The notes: generated by a model not told the origin, from the sequence alone. Shown: positions 9,202 through 17,966, numbered from the stretch's first letter. The stretch is DNA of 64,000 bases from Desulfosediminicola ganghwensis (GCF_005116675.2 NZ_CP050699.1:496001-560000), one strand, 5' to 3'. Translations and numbers: made by a program.

Positions 9202-10135
9202 GAAATTCAACCGTTACAACTTACCCAGGGTTTCTCAGTCGTCCAAGGCATTCTGGGCGGAAACCAGGTTTCAACAAATACCCGTCTGTCTTAAATTCAA
9301 GAATGCTCTAGTCGAAATAACTCATCGAGAGCGCAGATATTATGCGAGTTTATCAACTCACGCAATCGGCCAATCAAGCGACAAGACTTACCCATGCTGT
9401 TGTTTTTGCATAATATATTTCAACTACCCGGTGTCGCTCGCAGGCCACTCCGGCAATAAACCAAGACTGTCCGAAATGTCAGACTTTAGACCAATCCGCA
9501 TGTATCAAGTTTGCTATAGCTTTTCAGGTAATTATATTGGAATAGTCGCCACTTTCAGTTTCACTTCCATGCTCTCCGCTTGACACACAGCAGCCCCACA
9601 CTGACACTTCCCCCCGATCACGTTTCCTGCACTCCCAAGACAGTCCACCCAATCCCCAGACCAACCTTCCTGGCTAACAATCCGCCAACAACGAACTACA
9701 TCCCCATTTTCATGTCTCTTTTTCCGGACTCCAGGCCGCCTGAGACTTTCCTGGAGCGTTTTGCACAAACCACGCCCCCCCTTCATGTCGCCATGGATCA
9801 TGGCCCCATTCACCCAAAAGACCACCCATGTCGATTGGTCTATCAAAGCGCCACCACAATGTATGAGTTACTCCCACCGCAGAAAGTTATCAGAAACCTT
9901 CAGGCATGCGCACCTCAACATTTTTATATCCACTGGGAGCGTATCGGAATATTGCATTTTTTTGCCAAATCGAGACATTTGGGAAAAAATAAGCGGAGCC
10001 ATATAATTAATATTGCATGCATTATTTTTTTACAAATAACGAGGAGTTGGTCAAAAAGGGCTTAATCCGACAAGCTCCTGGGTCCAATTCGCTTTTTACG
10101 ATGTAATAGCTTTATTTTTTTTTGAGATATTCGGG
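9202..10135. other. Long non-coding stretch with no credible gene
   Basis: About 0.9 kb separates the TRAP promoter from the hairpin cluster near 10.15 kb. Open frames here have no domain-like sequence and no ribosome sites. From about 9580 to 9830 the plus strand is strongly C-rich and G-poor. Around 9950-10050 it is AT-rich with repeated AATATTGCAT words. I see upstream regulatory DNA or decayed sequence and nothing more definite. Confidence 0.5.
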
Positions 10136-10235
10136 ACAGGGTCGGTGCCCCCTGTGAGGGAGCTCCTGTTACAGACTATTGCCCGTAACAGGAGAAGCCT
10201 TCTGGCCAAGGCAGAGCAAGCCGGCCTGGCGCCGG
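10136..10235. other. Cluster of four consecutive hairpins (possible structured RNA)
   Basis: Four perfect short stems follow each other: 10136-10155 (6 bp), 10163-10194 (CTCCTGTTAC with its complement, 10 bp), 10197-10212 (5 bp) and 10221-10235 (5 bp). On the minus strand the cluster lies just after the metallo-beta-lactamase gene and could be its 3' end or a processing site. On the plus strand it could be a small RNA. No known RNA family was recognised. Confidence 0.45.
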
Positions 10236-10249
10236 TTTACTCTATATAA

Positions 10250-11827
10250 TCAGGAGATATGAATTGTCTGACCCTGGTACGGTACCAGAACATCAAAGCC
10301 TTTATCGCTGAGAAAATCTCTGAAGCTGAAGGCCTGATCCTCCTCACCATGCACCAGGGCGATTTTTTTAATTTTCAAATTGGATTCAGTCAACACACGG
10401 TAAAGTTCCTCCCGATCCCCATGGGCACTGAACCCGCCGAGAGTAACCACATTTGCCTTCAACGGGTATTCCTTGTTATAGAAACGCACCATCGGTGGCA
10501 ATCCTTTTCGCCCTCCTGACTCAAATTCCTCTGCCTTTTCCTGAATCTGCCGACCAAATGTATTGGTACCCATATACCCAACAATCAGGACTGTGTTGCG
10601 GTCGTTATGGATCTTATGCCGCAAGTGGTGCAGAATTCGGCCCCCTTCACACATACCGGAACCGGCTATGACAATATGTGAGCGGGTGTCTCTGTTCAAA
10701 GCCATCGACTCCTCCACCGTCTGCACAAACTTCAGGTGCTGGAAGTTGAATGGGTTCAAACCGTTTTCCAAAAATGTCTCATGGGTATCGTCATCATATG
10801 TTTCCGGATGTTCACCGAAAACATGCGTGATATTGGTAGCCAAAGGGCTATCGACATAAACCGGAACCCGCTGCACCTCTCCAGCCATATACAGCTCATG
10901 GAGGTAATAGATAATCTCCTGGGTTCTACCGAAGGCAAAGGCCGGGATCAGTACTGACCCGCCCCTGGCAAAAGTCTCCTGCAGCACCTTTTTGAGCATT
11001 GGTTTCATATCCTGAACAGGCTCATGCTGCCGATTCCCATAGGTGGACTCCATGATCAACAAGTCGATATCCTGATGTTCCCCGGCAAAATTCAACTCAG
11101 GATCGTTGATAATTGGTTTATTAAACCTGCCGATATCGCCAGAGAACATGATATTTTTTGTGGTGCTGCCGTTGCTCTTACTCAATACAACCATGGCAGA
11201 GCCCAATATATGGCCTGCGTCGTAAAAGGTACAACTCAGGTTGTCACCAATCACGGTGCTACTTTCATAGGGAACGCCATGAAAATGGCTGAGCGAATCC
11301 TCAGCATCTTCCATAGAATAAAGCGGTGTCACTACCTCCAACTGATGTTCATGGAGAAGATCTACAATTGCCTCACTATTCAGCCTGTGCTCCCCTTTCT
11401 TCAGCATAGCCTTGATCTCAGCCATCTCTTCCCTGGAGACTTTCGTTTTGCCACCAGTCTTGAGTTTGGCCATGAAGTTTCTTGCAGTCTTGTAATTCAG
11501 GTAGGAAGCATCACCTTCCTGAATTTTGGCCGAATCGCGCAGCAAATATTCACAGGCACTGGCAGTTGCCCTGGTACAGAAAACCCCACCGGCAAAACCT
11601 TCTTTCACCACCATCGGAATTCTTCCGGAATGATCAAGATGAGCATGGGAGAGCACTAAATTTGTGATACCCTTCGGGTCTACCGCAAGAACCCGGTTTT
11701 TAGCTTCCGCCTCTTTACGTTTACCCTGGAAGAGCCCGCAATCCAGAACAATTCTGTCATTGCCGGTGTCGACAGTATGAAATGAGCCGGTTACTTCTCG
11801 AGTTGCACCATGGAATGTAACGTACAT
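10250..11827 (-). CDS. MBL-fold/beta-CASP RNA-processing exonuclease-like protein
   Basis: This 525-residue protein joins a metallo-beta-lactamase fold, a beta-CASP domain and a C-terminal RMMBL motif. The metal ligands are visible in HAHLDHSG near residue 60, the later GAGHILGSA-like DAGHILGSA, SGDIG, and FSAHGD near 480. GSGMCEGGRILHHL marks the beta-CASP region. Relatives are CPSF-73-like bacterial RNases and RNA-maturation nucleases. It is probably a cytoplasmic RNase, though the substrate is unknown. The start has GAGGAGAAG nearby. A Trm5-like methyltransferase lies 61 nt upstream on the same strand, which suggests an RNA-processing pair. Confidence 0.9.
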   Translation of the reverse strand: MYVTFHGATREVTGSFHTVDTGNDRIVLDCGLFQGKRKEAEAKNRVLAVDPKGITNLVLSHAHLDHSGRIPMVVKEGFAGGVFCTRATASACEYLLRDSAKIQEGDASYLNYKTARNFMAKLKTGGKTKVSREEMAEIKAMLKKGEHRLNSEAIVDLLHEHQLEVVTPLYSMEDAEDSLSHFHGVPYESSTVIGDNLSCTFYDAGHILGSAMVVLSKSNGSTTKNIMFSGDIGRFNKPIINDPELNFAGEHQDIDLLIMESTYGNRQHEPVQDMKPMLKKVLQETFARGGSVLIPAFAFGRTQEIIYYLHELYMAGEVQRVPVYVDSPLATNITHVFGEHPETYDDDTHETFLENGLNPFNFQHLKFVQTVEESMALNRDTRSHIVIAGSGMCEGGRILHHLRHKIHNDRNTVLIVGYMGTNTFGRQIQEKAEEFESGGRKGLPPMVRFYNKEYPLKANVVTLGGFSAHGDREELYRVLTESNLKIKKIALVHGEEDQAFSFRDFLSDKGFDVLVPYQGQTIHIS

Positions 11828-11888
11828 AAAACACTTCTCCTCATCTGGATTATGGCCTTATTCTCAGGAAAACTATAATTACATTTAA

Positions 11889-12719
11889 TTACCGGATAAC
11901 TGCATCGACACAGATACGAAAGGTCCGGGGAGCGCAATGCCCGCACCTGGTCACTCCTCTCTCAAGCACCTGCCTGCCTGCACGGATACAGCAATCATTT
12001 ACTTTATATTGAGATTCCTTAAAATTATCTGACTTCTGCATGTCATAGTAATGCAGAGTACCATTTTCTTTTAAAACACTGACCGCCATATCCAGAAAGT
12101 CGTGCCCTCTTGTCGGTAACGGCATGACGATACGATCAAAACGTTTATCTAGCGAGGGCACTATCTCAGCCACATCACCGCAGTAGAGTTTTACATTTTT
12201 TATTTTCCGGTTTAATTTTAAATTTTTTACCGCGTAATTATGTGCTTCAGGATTTTTTTCAATCCCCACAATCTCTTGAGCACAGCTATTGCCCCCTATT
12301 ACCAGCGGGTAAGGTGCTATTCCAGAAAACAGCACCAGCACGTTTTCACCCTCACGGACAAGATTTGCAATACGCTTGCGTTCTGTCCCGCTGCGCACAG
12401 AAAAATACACGCGCTCAGGGTTTACCTGAAGGCGTATTCCGAACTCTTTATGCTCAGTCTCCTTACGATTCTCACCTGCGAGTATCTCCAATCCTATCGT
12501 GCGATATTCACCGCCATATATACCAACTCGCTTGGCCACAACTTTAATACGTTTATTATTTCGTAGTATTGTCTCACCAATAAGATGCTCTTTACCAATC
12601 AACCGATCCGGTATGATGATCATGGCAATATCACCAATAACATCATACGAGCGAACCAAACAATCCAACTCGTCAGGTGATAAGGAATCTTGAAGTAAAG
12701 TCTTCAGGTTAACAGCCAT
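11889..12719 (-). CDS. Trm5/Tyw2-like class I methyltransferase
   Basis: This 276-residue protein has the architecture of archaeal/eukaryotic tRNA m1G37 methyltransferases. A small N-terminal region is followed by an RNA-binding-like stretch (KEFGIRLQVNPERVYFS) and a Rossmann SAM domain with VLVLFSGIAPYPL. The acidic IEKNPEAHNYAVKN follows, then a catalytic-loop-like MPLPTRGHDFL where Trm5 has NLP. Bacteria normally use the unrelated TrmD for this job. The start has GGAGAACC. It is probably co-transcribed with the downstream beta-CASP nuclease. Acting on tRNA or on another RNA guanine is an inference. Confidence 0.75.
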   Translation of the reverse strand: MAVNLKTLLQDSLSPDELDCLVRSYDVIGDIAMIIIPDRLIGKEHLIGETILRNNKRIKVVAKRVGIYGGEYRTIGLEILAGENRKETEHKEFGIRLQVNPERVYFSVRSGTERKRIANLVREGENVLVLFSGIAPYPLVIGGNSCAQEIVGIEKNPEAHNYAVKNLKLNRKIKNVKLYCGDVAEIVPSLDKRFDRIVMPLPTRGHDFLDMAVSVLKENGTLHYYDMQKSDNFKESQYKVNDCCIRAGRQVLERGVTRCGHCAPRTFRICVDAVIR

Positions 12720-13197
12720 GGTTCTCCATCTTTCAACTCGAATTTCTTACCAGTTCAGCAAGCATTAGGTGCAAAGCTTTATAATAAATCATAGTTGCCT
12801 GTATTAACGAACGAAATATTGAAGAAGATGACGCTGGATGGACTGTGCTCCAAGGCTATTTCTCCCCGGACATTATCCCAAAGTATTTATTGCAAGTAAC
12901 CCTGAGGGGAGCACTTTTCGGAAACCCGGAGGAATCAGGCAACAGCTTATGCTACTGATATAAAATTGCAATACAGTATAACTTAACCCGGCTATGATGT
13001 CGTGTCACTCCCGACTCCTTCCACTTGAGCCCTCACCTGTTTCAAGCTGGGGATGGTGGTTAGCAAATTCCTTTATGCCAGCAAGTGCACACCAGATATT
13101 CTGCCGGGACAGTGTATAAATCAGCAACCCGGTAAACCATATATACTTGTATATCCTGTTTCCATATCAGTCGGTTGCTTCCAGTCCTCTTTATGGA
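12720..13197. other. Intergenic region, nothing recognised
   Basis: About 480 bases between the methyltransferase start and the cold-shock terminator hold no credible reading frame, no tRNA and no clear repeat. It should contain the promoter for the minus-strand methyltransferase gene. Confidence 0.5.
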
Positions 13198-13244
13198 GAA
13201 AAAACAAAAAAGCGCCTTGAGATGATAAAAACATCCCAAGGCGC
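13198..13244 (-). terminator. Terminator of the cold-shock gene
   Basis: GCGCCTTG pairs with CAAGGCGC, extended by GATG/CATC around an A-rich loop. On the minus strand it is followed by TTTTTTGTTTT. It lies about 70 nt past the csp stop. Confidence 0.85.
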
Positions 13245-13314
13245 CTTCAGTACCACCTGCAACATTATGAGCAATAATTACTCGAAAATTCGAATAACAA
13301 ACTGAAAGACTATT

Positions 13315-13515
13315 CTAAACTTTCAACACATTCTCAGCAGTTAACCCTTTCGGGCCTTCAACGATCTCAAATGATACAGGCTCACCTTCTTTCAGGGACT
13401 TGAAGCCTTCTTCCTGAATTGCCGAATAGTGAACAAATATGTCTTTTTGGCCTTCCTGCTCGATAAACCCATACCCCTTCGCATCATTAAACCATTTAAC
13501 TTTTCCTTCAGCCAT
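13315..13515 (-). CDS. Cold-shock protein (CspA family)
   Basis: This 66-residue single cold-shock domain is an RNA/ssDNA chaperone. RNP1 is KGYGFIEQ and RNP2 is DIFVHYSA. The typical start [14 protein letters not shown] and the end PKGLTAENV are intact. AGAGGAG precedes the start. About 200 bases upstream are AT-rich and free of genes, consistent with the long 5' leader common to csp mRNAs. Confidence 0.95.
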   Translation of the reverse strand: MAEGKVKWFNDAKGYGFIEQEGQKDIFVHYSAIQEEGFKSLKEGEPVSFEIVEGPKGLTAENVLKV

Positions 13516-13711
13516 AACCTTAACTCCTCTTTAAATAGATCAAATTCATATCGCATAGCTCCATTTTTGTGTTATACCCGTATGGTTATCAAAAGACAAT
13601 GACTATCTTAACTATTTATACATACGACATATTATTTTTTTTCTATCATAGTTTTTGAGCAAGTGTTTCCTAACGCTTCAGGTCATTTTCCTTTTCACTA
13701 TTTTTTCATGA

Positions 13712-14294
13712 ATATTTAGCGGCCAATCATTGCAGGTAAACCTGGGCATCAACCGCAACTGGGAAGGAACGGAAAACAACCTGTTTCACCGCGGTATCGC
13801 CAGTGACGACAGGGAAATGGTTGATGAGTACCAGAAAGATATTCGACATGGTGTAAGAACGTTCCTCTCCCTTGTTCGGCAACTCGGCTTTACCCTGGTC
13901 AATTTCTGCTACCGAACGGAAGCTGCAACCGTTTCCCTGCGGCGGCTGCCTGGATTATGTTTTTATCAACGCCGGTGACGGTCATACCTACCCATACGGT
14001 TACAGAGGGGATAATGACTTAGGCGATCATCGCCAGGCCGAGCCTCAACTCAACGATAAAAGAGGGTGTGATCTTTGTGACTGGGAGTGCTTACGAGATC
14101 CTGCAAAATTTTTGCACGCAATGACCAATCCACTCCCCTGGCAACACGCTATCGTAGAGAGAGAATTCTATAAACTCTGGCTAAAAGACCTACGATATTA
14201 CCAGGCCTGTGACCTCTTTAACGGAAGAGTCGGTTTTAAAGAGTATAAACTCAATAAATATGCGAGGAAGCATATCAAAACAATCCCGCTCTGA
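13712..14294 (+). pseudogene. Frameshifted remnant of a radical-SAM/SPASM-like protein
   Basis: Two overlapping frames give protein-like sequence that would join by a frameshift near 13870-13925. The first gives GINRNWEGTENNLFHRG and DEYQKDIRHGVRTFL. The second gives PCGGCLDYVFINAGDG, YPYGYRGDNDLGD and CDLCDWECLRDP. The cysteine pattern resembles the C-terminal iron-sulfur (SPASM-like) part of radical SAM proteins. The N-terminal CxxxCxxC core is absent, there is no start with a ribosome site, and a stop lies at 13709. I read it as a decayed 3' fragment; the exact family is uncertain. Confidence 0.5.
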
Positions 14295-14388
14295 TTTGCC
14301 TGAACATAAAGCAACCCCCTGGACCAGAACCTGCTCAGGCCAGGCGCCTGATATTCAGGCACCAGCCATCGCTCCAAAGAGATACTTT

Positions 14389-14688
14389 TCAAACGAAACC
14401 ATACAGCCCTTCGAAGACAGGATGATCACCGTCCGCAGTGCTCACCTCCTGGACATCCGGCAATTTCTGGATCTGCTTTACCACCTGCTCCAGTCTATCC
14501 ATCTCATCCACCTTCAGCCAGATCCTGCTATGGTCCCCCAGGCCAATGGGCACGCACGCGATTGCCTCGAGATTATACGCCCGCCTGGCAAAGAGGCTGC
14601 AGATATGGGACATCACTCCGGGATGGTTGTTGACTTCCAGCTGCAAAATTACTGTATTGGTATTTTCTTTAAGCGATCTGCTTGGCAT
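14389..14688 (-). CDS. ilvN: Acetolactate synthase small subunit
   Basis: This 99-residue single-ACT-domain regulatory subunit resembles E. coli IlvN of AHAS I (96 residues). NHPGVMSHICSLFARRAYNLEAIAC is the valine-binding ACT core. It lacks the longer C-terminal domain of IlvH. I start it at MPSRSLKE because GGAGG lies five bases upstream. This start overlaps the ilvB end by 20 nt, so the two are translationally coupled. It should give valine feedback inhibition to the catalytic subunit. Confidence 0.9.
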   Translation of the reverse strand: MPSRSLKENTNTVILQLEVNNHPGVMSHICSLFARRAYNLEAIACVPIGLGDHSRIWLKVDEMDRLEQVVKQIQKLPDVQEVSTADGDHPVFEGLYGFV

Positions 14689-16357
14689 AGGATCCTCCAA
14701 TCATGGAAATATTTGCAGCTCCCGGAGGAACAATTGGGTACACCTCTTCCTCTTTGCCTATAGGTGCATTGACCAGACACGGGCCCGGCTCATTGAGGGC
14801 TGCCTCGAGAACATCCTCCAATTTGCCGTCAATGCCCACATCATAGGCCCGCATACCAAATCCCCTGGCAATGGTGGCAAAATTAATATCTATCTGGAAG
14901 TCTGAGGCGAAATGATGTTGTGAATAAAACAATCCCTGCTGCTGACGCACCAGCCCCAGGGAGTTATTGTTCATTACAATAACCGTAACATTCAGCTGCT
15001 GTTCAACCGCCGTGGCCAGTTCCTGAATATTCATCTGCAAGCTGCCGTCACCAGAAAAACAGACCACTCGCTTTTCCGGATTGGCCAGGGCCGCTCCGAT
15101 CGCCGTCGGCAAACCAAAACCCATGGTGCCCAAGCCTCCGGAAGTGAGCAATTGCCGCGGTCGCGCAAACGGATAGACCTGTGCAGTCCACATCTGGTGT
15201 TTGCCTACATCGGTGGCGATAATTGCGTCATCTCCCAACCTCCTGGCAACCTCCAGGATAATCCCGTACGGCTTTTCAGGAATAATCTTTTCAGCATTGG
15301 TCATGGGGTAGGCGTTTTGCAGAACCCGTACCCTGTTCAACCAGCGGGAGCGCCTGTTTGACCCGATAAGGGGGAGAAGGGCCTCAAGAGTGGCCTTCAC
15401 ATCTCCGACCAAGCCGATATTGGCTGTTTTCAGCTTATTCACTTCGCTGGGGTCGATATCCATGTGAATGATGCGGGCATTCGGACAGAACTCAACAAGC
15501 TTTCCGGTTGCACGGTCATCGAAGCGGGCACCGGCGGCAATGAACAGATCACATTCCTGCAGAATCATGTTGGTTGATCGAGCCGCATGCATGCCAAGCA
15601 TCCCCAGGGAAAGCTGGGCATCAGCCGGCATTGCCCCAAGCCCCATCAGGGTCATAGCTGTTGGAATTTTAGCATGTTCTGCCAGTTGCATCGCCGCTTC
15701 GGCAGCGTCCGCGTGAATGACACCGCCGCCCAGACAGAGAACCGGCCTTTTCGCTGCATTGATAAGTTTAGCAGCCAGCCTGAGAGCTCCTTCAGGAACA
15801 GCGGTGGCGTCTTCGGACTGTCCCGGCTTGACCCACCTGGCAAAGGAAACCTGCTCCTGCTGTACATCTTTCGGGACATCAATCAATACCGGTCCCGGTC
15901 GTCCCGAAGTTGCCAGCCTGAAAGCCTCCGGAATCACATGCAGCAACTCCTGGGCCGAACGGACCATGAAATTATGTTTGGTTATGGGGATCGACATGCC
16001 GTAGGTATCGACCTCCTGGAATGCGTCTGTTCCGATCAGGGATGTCGGAACCTGACCAGTGATACAGACCACAGGGATTGAATCCAGGTAAGCATCTGCG
16101 ATTGCGGTCATAATATTGGTCGCTCCAGGGCCGGAGGTGGCAAAACAGACAGCGGCCTCTCCAGTGGACCGGGCCATGCCCTGGGCCATAAATCCCGCCC
16201 CCTGTTCATGGCGTGCCAGGACATGGCGAATTTTTCTTCTGGAATAGAGGGCATCGTATAACGGCAGATTGGCGCCCCCCGGAATACCGGAAACTGTTGT
16301 TATCCCCTGTCTCTCCAACAGACGAATGATTAACTCCGCTCCATTCATGGTTTGCAT
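14669..16357 (-). CDS. ilvB: Acetolactate synthase large (catalytic) subunit
   Basis: This 562-residue ThDP- and FAD-dependent enzyme condenses pyruvate to 2-acetolactate, or pyruvate plus 2-oxobutyrate to acetohydroxybutyrate, the first common step to Val, Leu and Ile. The catalytic glutamate lies in ARHEQGAGFMAQG, and the ThDP motif runs from GDGSLQMNIQE to NNNSLG. I start it at MQTMNGAEL, with AAGGAGAA seven bases upstream, rather than 15 codons earlier, where the longer frame would run into the attenuator. It is preceded by a leader peptide and terminator, so it is controlled by attenuation. Confidence 0.95.
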   Translation of the reverse strand: MQTMNGAELIIRLLERQGITTVSGIPGGANLPLYDALYSRRKIRHVLARHEQGAGFMAQGMARSTGEAAVCFATSGPGATNIMTAIADAYLDSIPVVCITGQVPTSLIGTDAFQEVDTYGMSIPITKHNFMVRSAQELLHVIPEAFRLATSGRPGPVLIDVPKDVQQEQVSFARWVKPGQSEDATAVPEGALRLAAKLINAAKRPVLCLGGGVIHADAAEAAMQLAEHAKIPTAMTLMGLGAMPADAQLSLGMLGMHAARSTNMILQECDLFIAAGARFDDRATGKLVEFCPNARIIHMDIDPSEVNKLKTANIGLVGDVKATLEALLPLIGSNRRSRWLNRVRVLQNAYPMTNAEKIIPEKPYGIILEVARRLGDDAIIATDVGKHQMWTAQVYPFARPRQLLTSGGLGTMGFGLPTAIGAALANPEKRVVCFSGDGSLQMNIQELATAVEQQLNVTVIVMNNNSLGLVRQQQGLFYSQHHFASDFQIDINFATIARGFGMRAYDVGIDGKLEDVLEAALNEPGPCLVNAPIGKEEEVYPIVPPGAANISMIGGSYAKQIA

Positions 16358-16400
16358 TGGTGGGTTCTCCTTGTTCTGTGTCGGCGCTTGCGGCGAGGCC

Positions 16401-16438
16401 AAAAAAAAACCCCCGCCGGCTTGCGCCGACAGGGGTTT
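16401..16438 (-). terminator. ilvB attenuator (transcription terminator in the leader)
   Basis: On the minus strand AAACCCC...CGGCG pairs with GCCGgcGGGG and is followed by nine T residues, 44 bases before the ilvB start. The upstream arm contains CGGCGC (16423-16428). That can instead pair with GCGCCG at the end of the leader peptide gene (16471-16476), giving mutually exclusive structures as in classic attenuation. Confidence 0.85.
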
Positions 16439-16467
16439 AAGTTACTATTTCTACTTATTTATTCCCG

Positions 16468-16575
16468 TTACGGCGCTGCGCCCTCCACTTTACGCACCAC
16501 GACCACCACACTCACAAGAATAAGTGCTAGAGCGAGAACAGAAACTGCGTTTACGCTGTTGGTGAAGTGGTTCAT
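16468..16575 (-). CDS. ilvBN leader peptide (branched-chain attenuation)
   Basis: This 35-codon frame runs ATG to TAA just upstream of the attenuator and is too short for standard ORF lists. The product has 10 Val, 4 Leu and 1 Ile among 35 residues, including five Val in a row (SVVVVVR) after LALALILV, and ends GAAP. This matches the role and composition of E. coli IvbL. Ribosome stalling at the Val/Leu codons would leave the GCGCCG segment free to form the antiterminator. With ample charged tRNA, the ribosome reaches the stop and lets the terminator form. The ribosome site is weak. Function is inferred, but the arrangement is highly specific. Confidence 0.88.
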   Translation of the reverse strand: MNHFTNSVNAVSVLALALILVSVVVVVRKVEGAAP

Positions 16576-16628
16576 CCGTAAAAAGTCCGTAACAAGATTT
16601 AAACTCAAATGCTATTGATAGTATTCCC

Positions 16629-16656
16629 GTTTATCAAAATTCAATAAAGCCGTCAA
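16629..16656 (-). promoter_or_regulatory. Candidate sigma-70 promoter for the ilv leader
   Basis: On the minus strand a -35 match TTGACG (16651-16656) is followed after 15-16 bases by GATAAA/ATAAAC. This lies about 55 bases upstream of the leader peptide start. Spacing is slightly short, so this is tentative. Confidence 0.4.
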
Positions 16657-16787
16657 GAAATAAAAATTACCCTGCACCTTGAATTTAAATAATTTTTCTT
16701 TGCCTGTACTCCACCTTTTCATTACTTTGTTTGGTGTTTTGCACACTGTTGTTTTTTATCTTCAACCACCCCTCAAAGGAGTCACCC

Positions 16788-17966
16788 ATGATTCAATCAT
16801 TCAATTTCAAATCAACTCCATCCCTGATATTCGGGGCCGGCAAGATCATGGAACTCCCCAACCTCCTGGGACAATTCGGCAAAAGATTACTGATCGTGGC
16901 AGGCGGCTCTTCTTTCACCTCAGGACCCGTCTGGCCGACACTGGAGATGACACTTATGCAAAACGGATTCTCCCTTGCCCTCTGCAGGATAGACAATGAA
17001 CCAACCCCGGCAGATATCGACCAGATATCCGACCAATACAGAGAGGAAAACATCGATGCCGTTATTGCCATTGGTGGCGGCAGCGTTCTGGACACAGGCA
17101 AGGCGGTCTCTGCCATGCTTGCCGAAAACGGATCAGTCGCAGATTTCCTTGAGGGAGTCGGTACCAGAAAACCAAGCGGCCTAAAAGTGCCGTTTATCGC
17201 GGTACCGACCACCTCCGGTACCGGCAGTGAGGCAACCAGCAATGCTGTTATCTGCAGTGTCGGTCCTGAGGGGTTCAAAAAATCTTTGCGGCACGATAAA
17301 TTCATCCCTGACCTTGCGCTGCTTGACCCGCAGCTTACGATTTCATGCCCAAGAGAACTCACCATCTCCTGTGGCATGGACACCTTTTCCCAGCTTGTCG
17401 AAGCGTATCTTTCCACCAATGCGTCTCCCATTACCGATGCCCTGGCACTTACCGGAATTCGCACCGTTATACAATCACTTCCCCAGGCAATAGCAGACGG
17501 CAATAACCTGGAGGCACGCAGTGACCTTTGCTATGGCTCCTATCTTTCAGGAATTGTGCTTGCCAATGCCGGGCTTGGTACCGTACATGGGTTTGCTTCA
17601 GCGCTTGGCGGATATTTTCCGATTCCCCATGGAATTGTCTGCGGCACGTTGATGGCAGCTGCCAACATGTCTGCCCTTGAGCAATTGCTTACAGAGCCTG
17701 AGTCGCAACCCACAGCCATCGCGCTCTCCAAATACGCAGCTTTAGGCAGAATGATCAAAGAGGAGACAACTTCGCAAGTAGAGGACGCCAGGGCGTTCAT
17801 CAGCTATCTGGTAAATCTCACGGAATCGTTACATCTGCCAAAGCTGTCTTCGTTTTCCATATCATATGAAGATCTGGAAAAGGTTGTCGCCACATCCTCA
17901 AATAAATATAACCCGGTGCAATTCACCGATGAACAACTGCTTCAGATACTCAGGGCCCGGCTATAA
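16788..17966 (+). CDS. Iron-containing alcohol dehydrogenase
   Basis: This 392-residue group III alcohol dehydrogenase has the NAD(P) motif GGGSVLDTGKA near residue 95. TTSGTGSEATSNAV follows, and the metal site includes GTVHGFASALGGYFPIPHGIVCG. Start ATG 16788 has AAAGGAG six bases upstream; the longer frame adds a hydrophobic stretch without support. It would interconvert an aldehyde or ketone and an alcohol in the cytoplasm. It stands alone between ilv and a sensor kinase, so the substrate is unknown. Confidence 0.9.
   Translation: MIQSFNFKSTPSLIFGAGKIMELPNLLGQFGKRLLIVAGGSSFTSGPVWPTLEMTLMQNGFSLALCRIDNEPTPADIDQISDQYREENIDAVIAIGGGSVLDTGKAVSAMLAENGSVADFLEGVGTRKPSGLKVPFIAVPTTSGTGSEATSNAVICSVGPEGFKKSLRHDKFIPDLALLDPQLTISCPRELTISCGMDTFSQLVEAYLSTNASPITDALALTGIRTVIQSLPQAIADGNNLEARSDLCYGSYLSGIVLANAGLGTVHGFASALGGYFPIPHGIVCGTLMAAANMSALEQLLTEPESQPTAIALSKYAALGRMIKEETTSQVEDARAFISYLVNLTESLHLPKLSSFSISYEDLEKVVATSSNKYNPVQFTDEQLLQILRARL

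Noticed and set aside
9149-10065. Two consecutive plus-strand frames of 144 and 161 codons
   Set aside because: Composition is driven by the C-rich strand, there is no ribosome site, and no motif is visible. The first overlaps the sigma-54 promoter of dctPQM.
10197-10225. GGCCAAGGCAGAGC resembling part of the bacterial SRP RNA
   Set aside because: The diagnostic SRP apical loop with GGAAGGAAGC is absent, and the surrounding hairpins do not fit the 4.5S fold.
12240-12566. Plus-strand frames within the Trm5-like gene
   Set aside because: They are antisense to a coherent SAM-methyltransferase reading frame.
14340-14362. GCCTGATATTCAGGC palindrome after ilvN as a terminator
   Set aside because: The stem is short and not followed by a T-run on the minus strand, so I do not call it a terminator.
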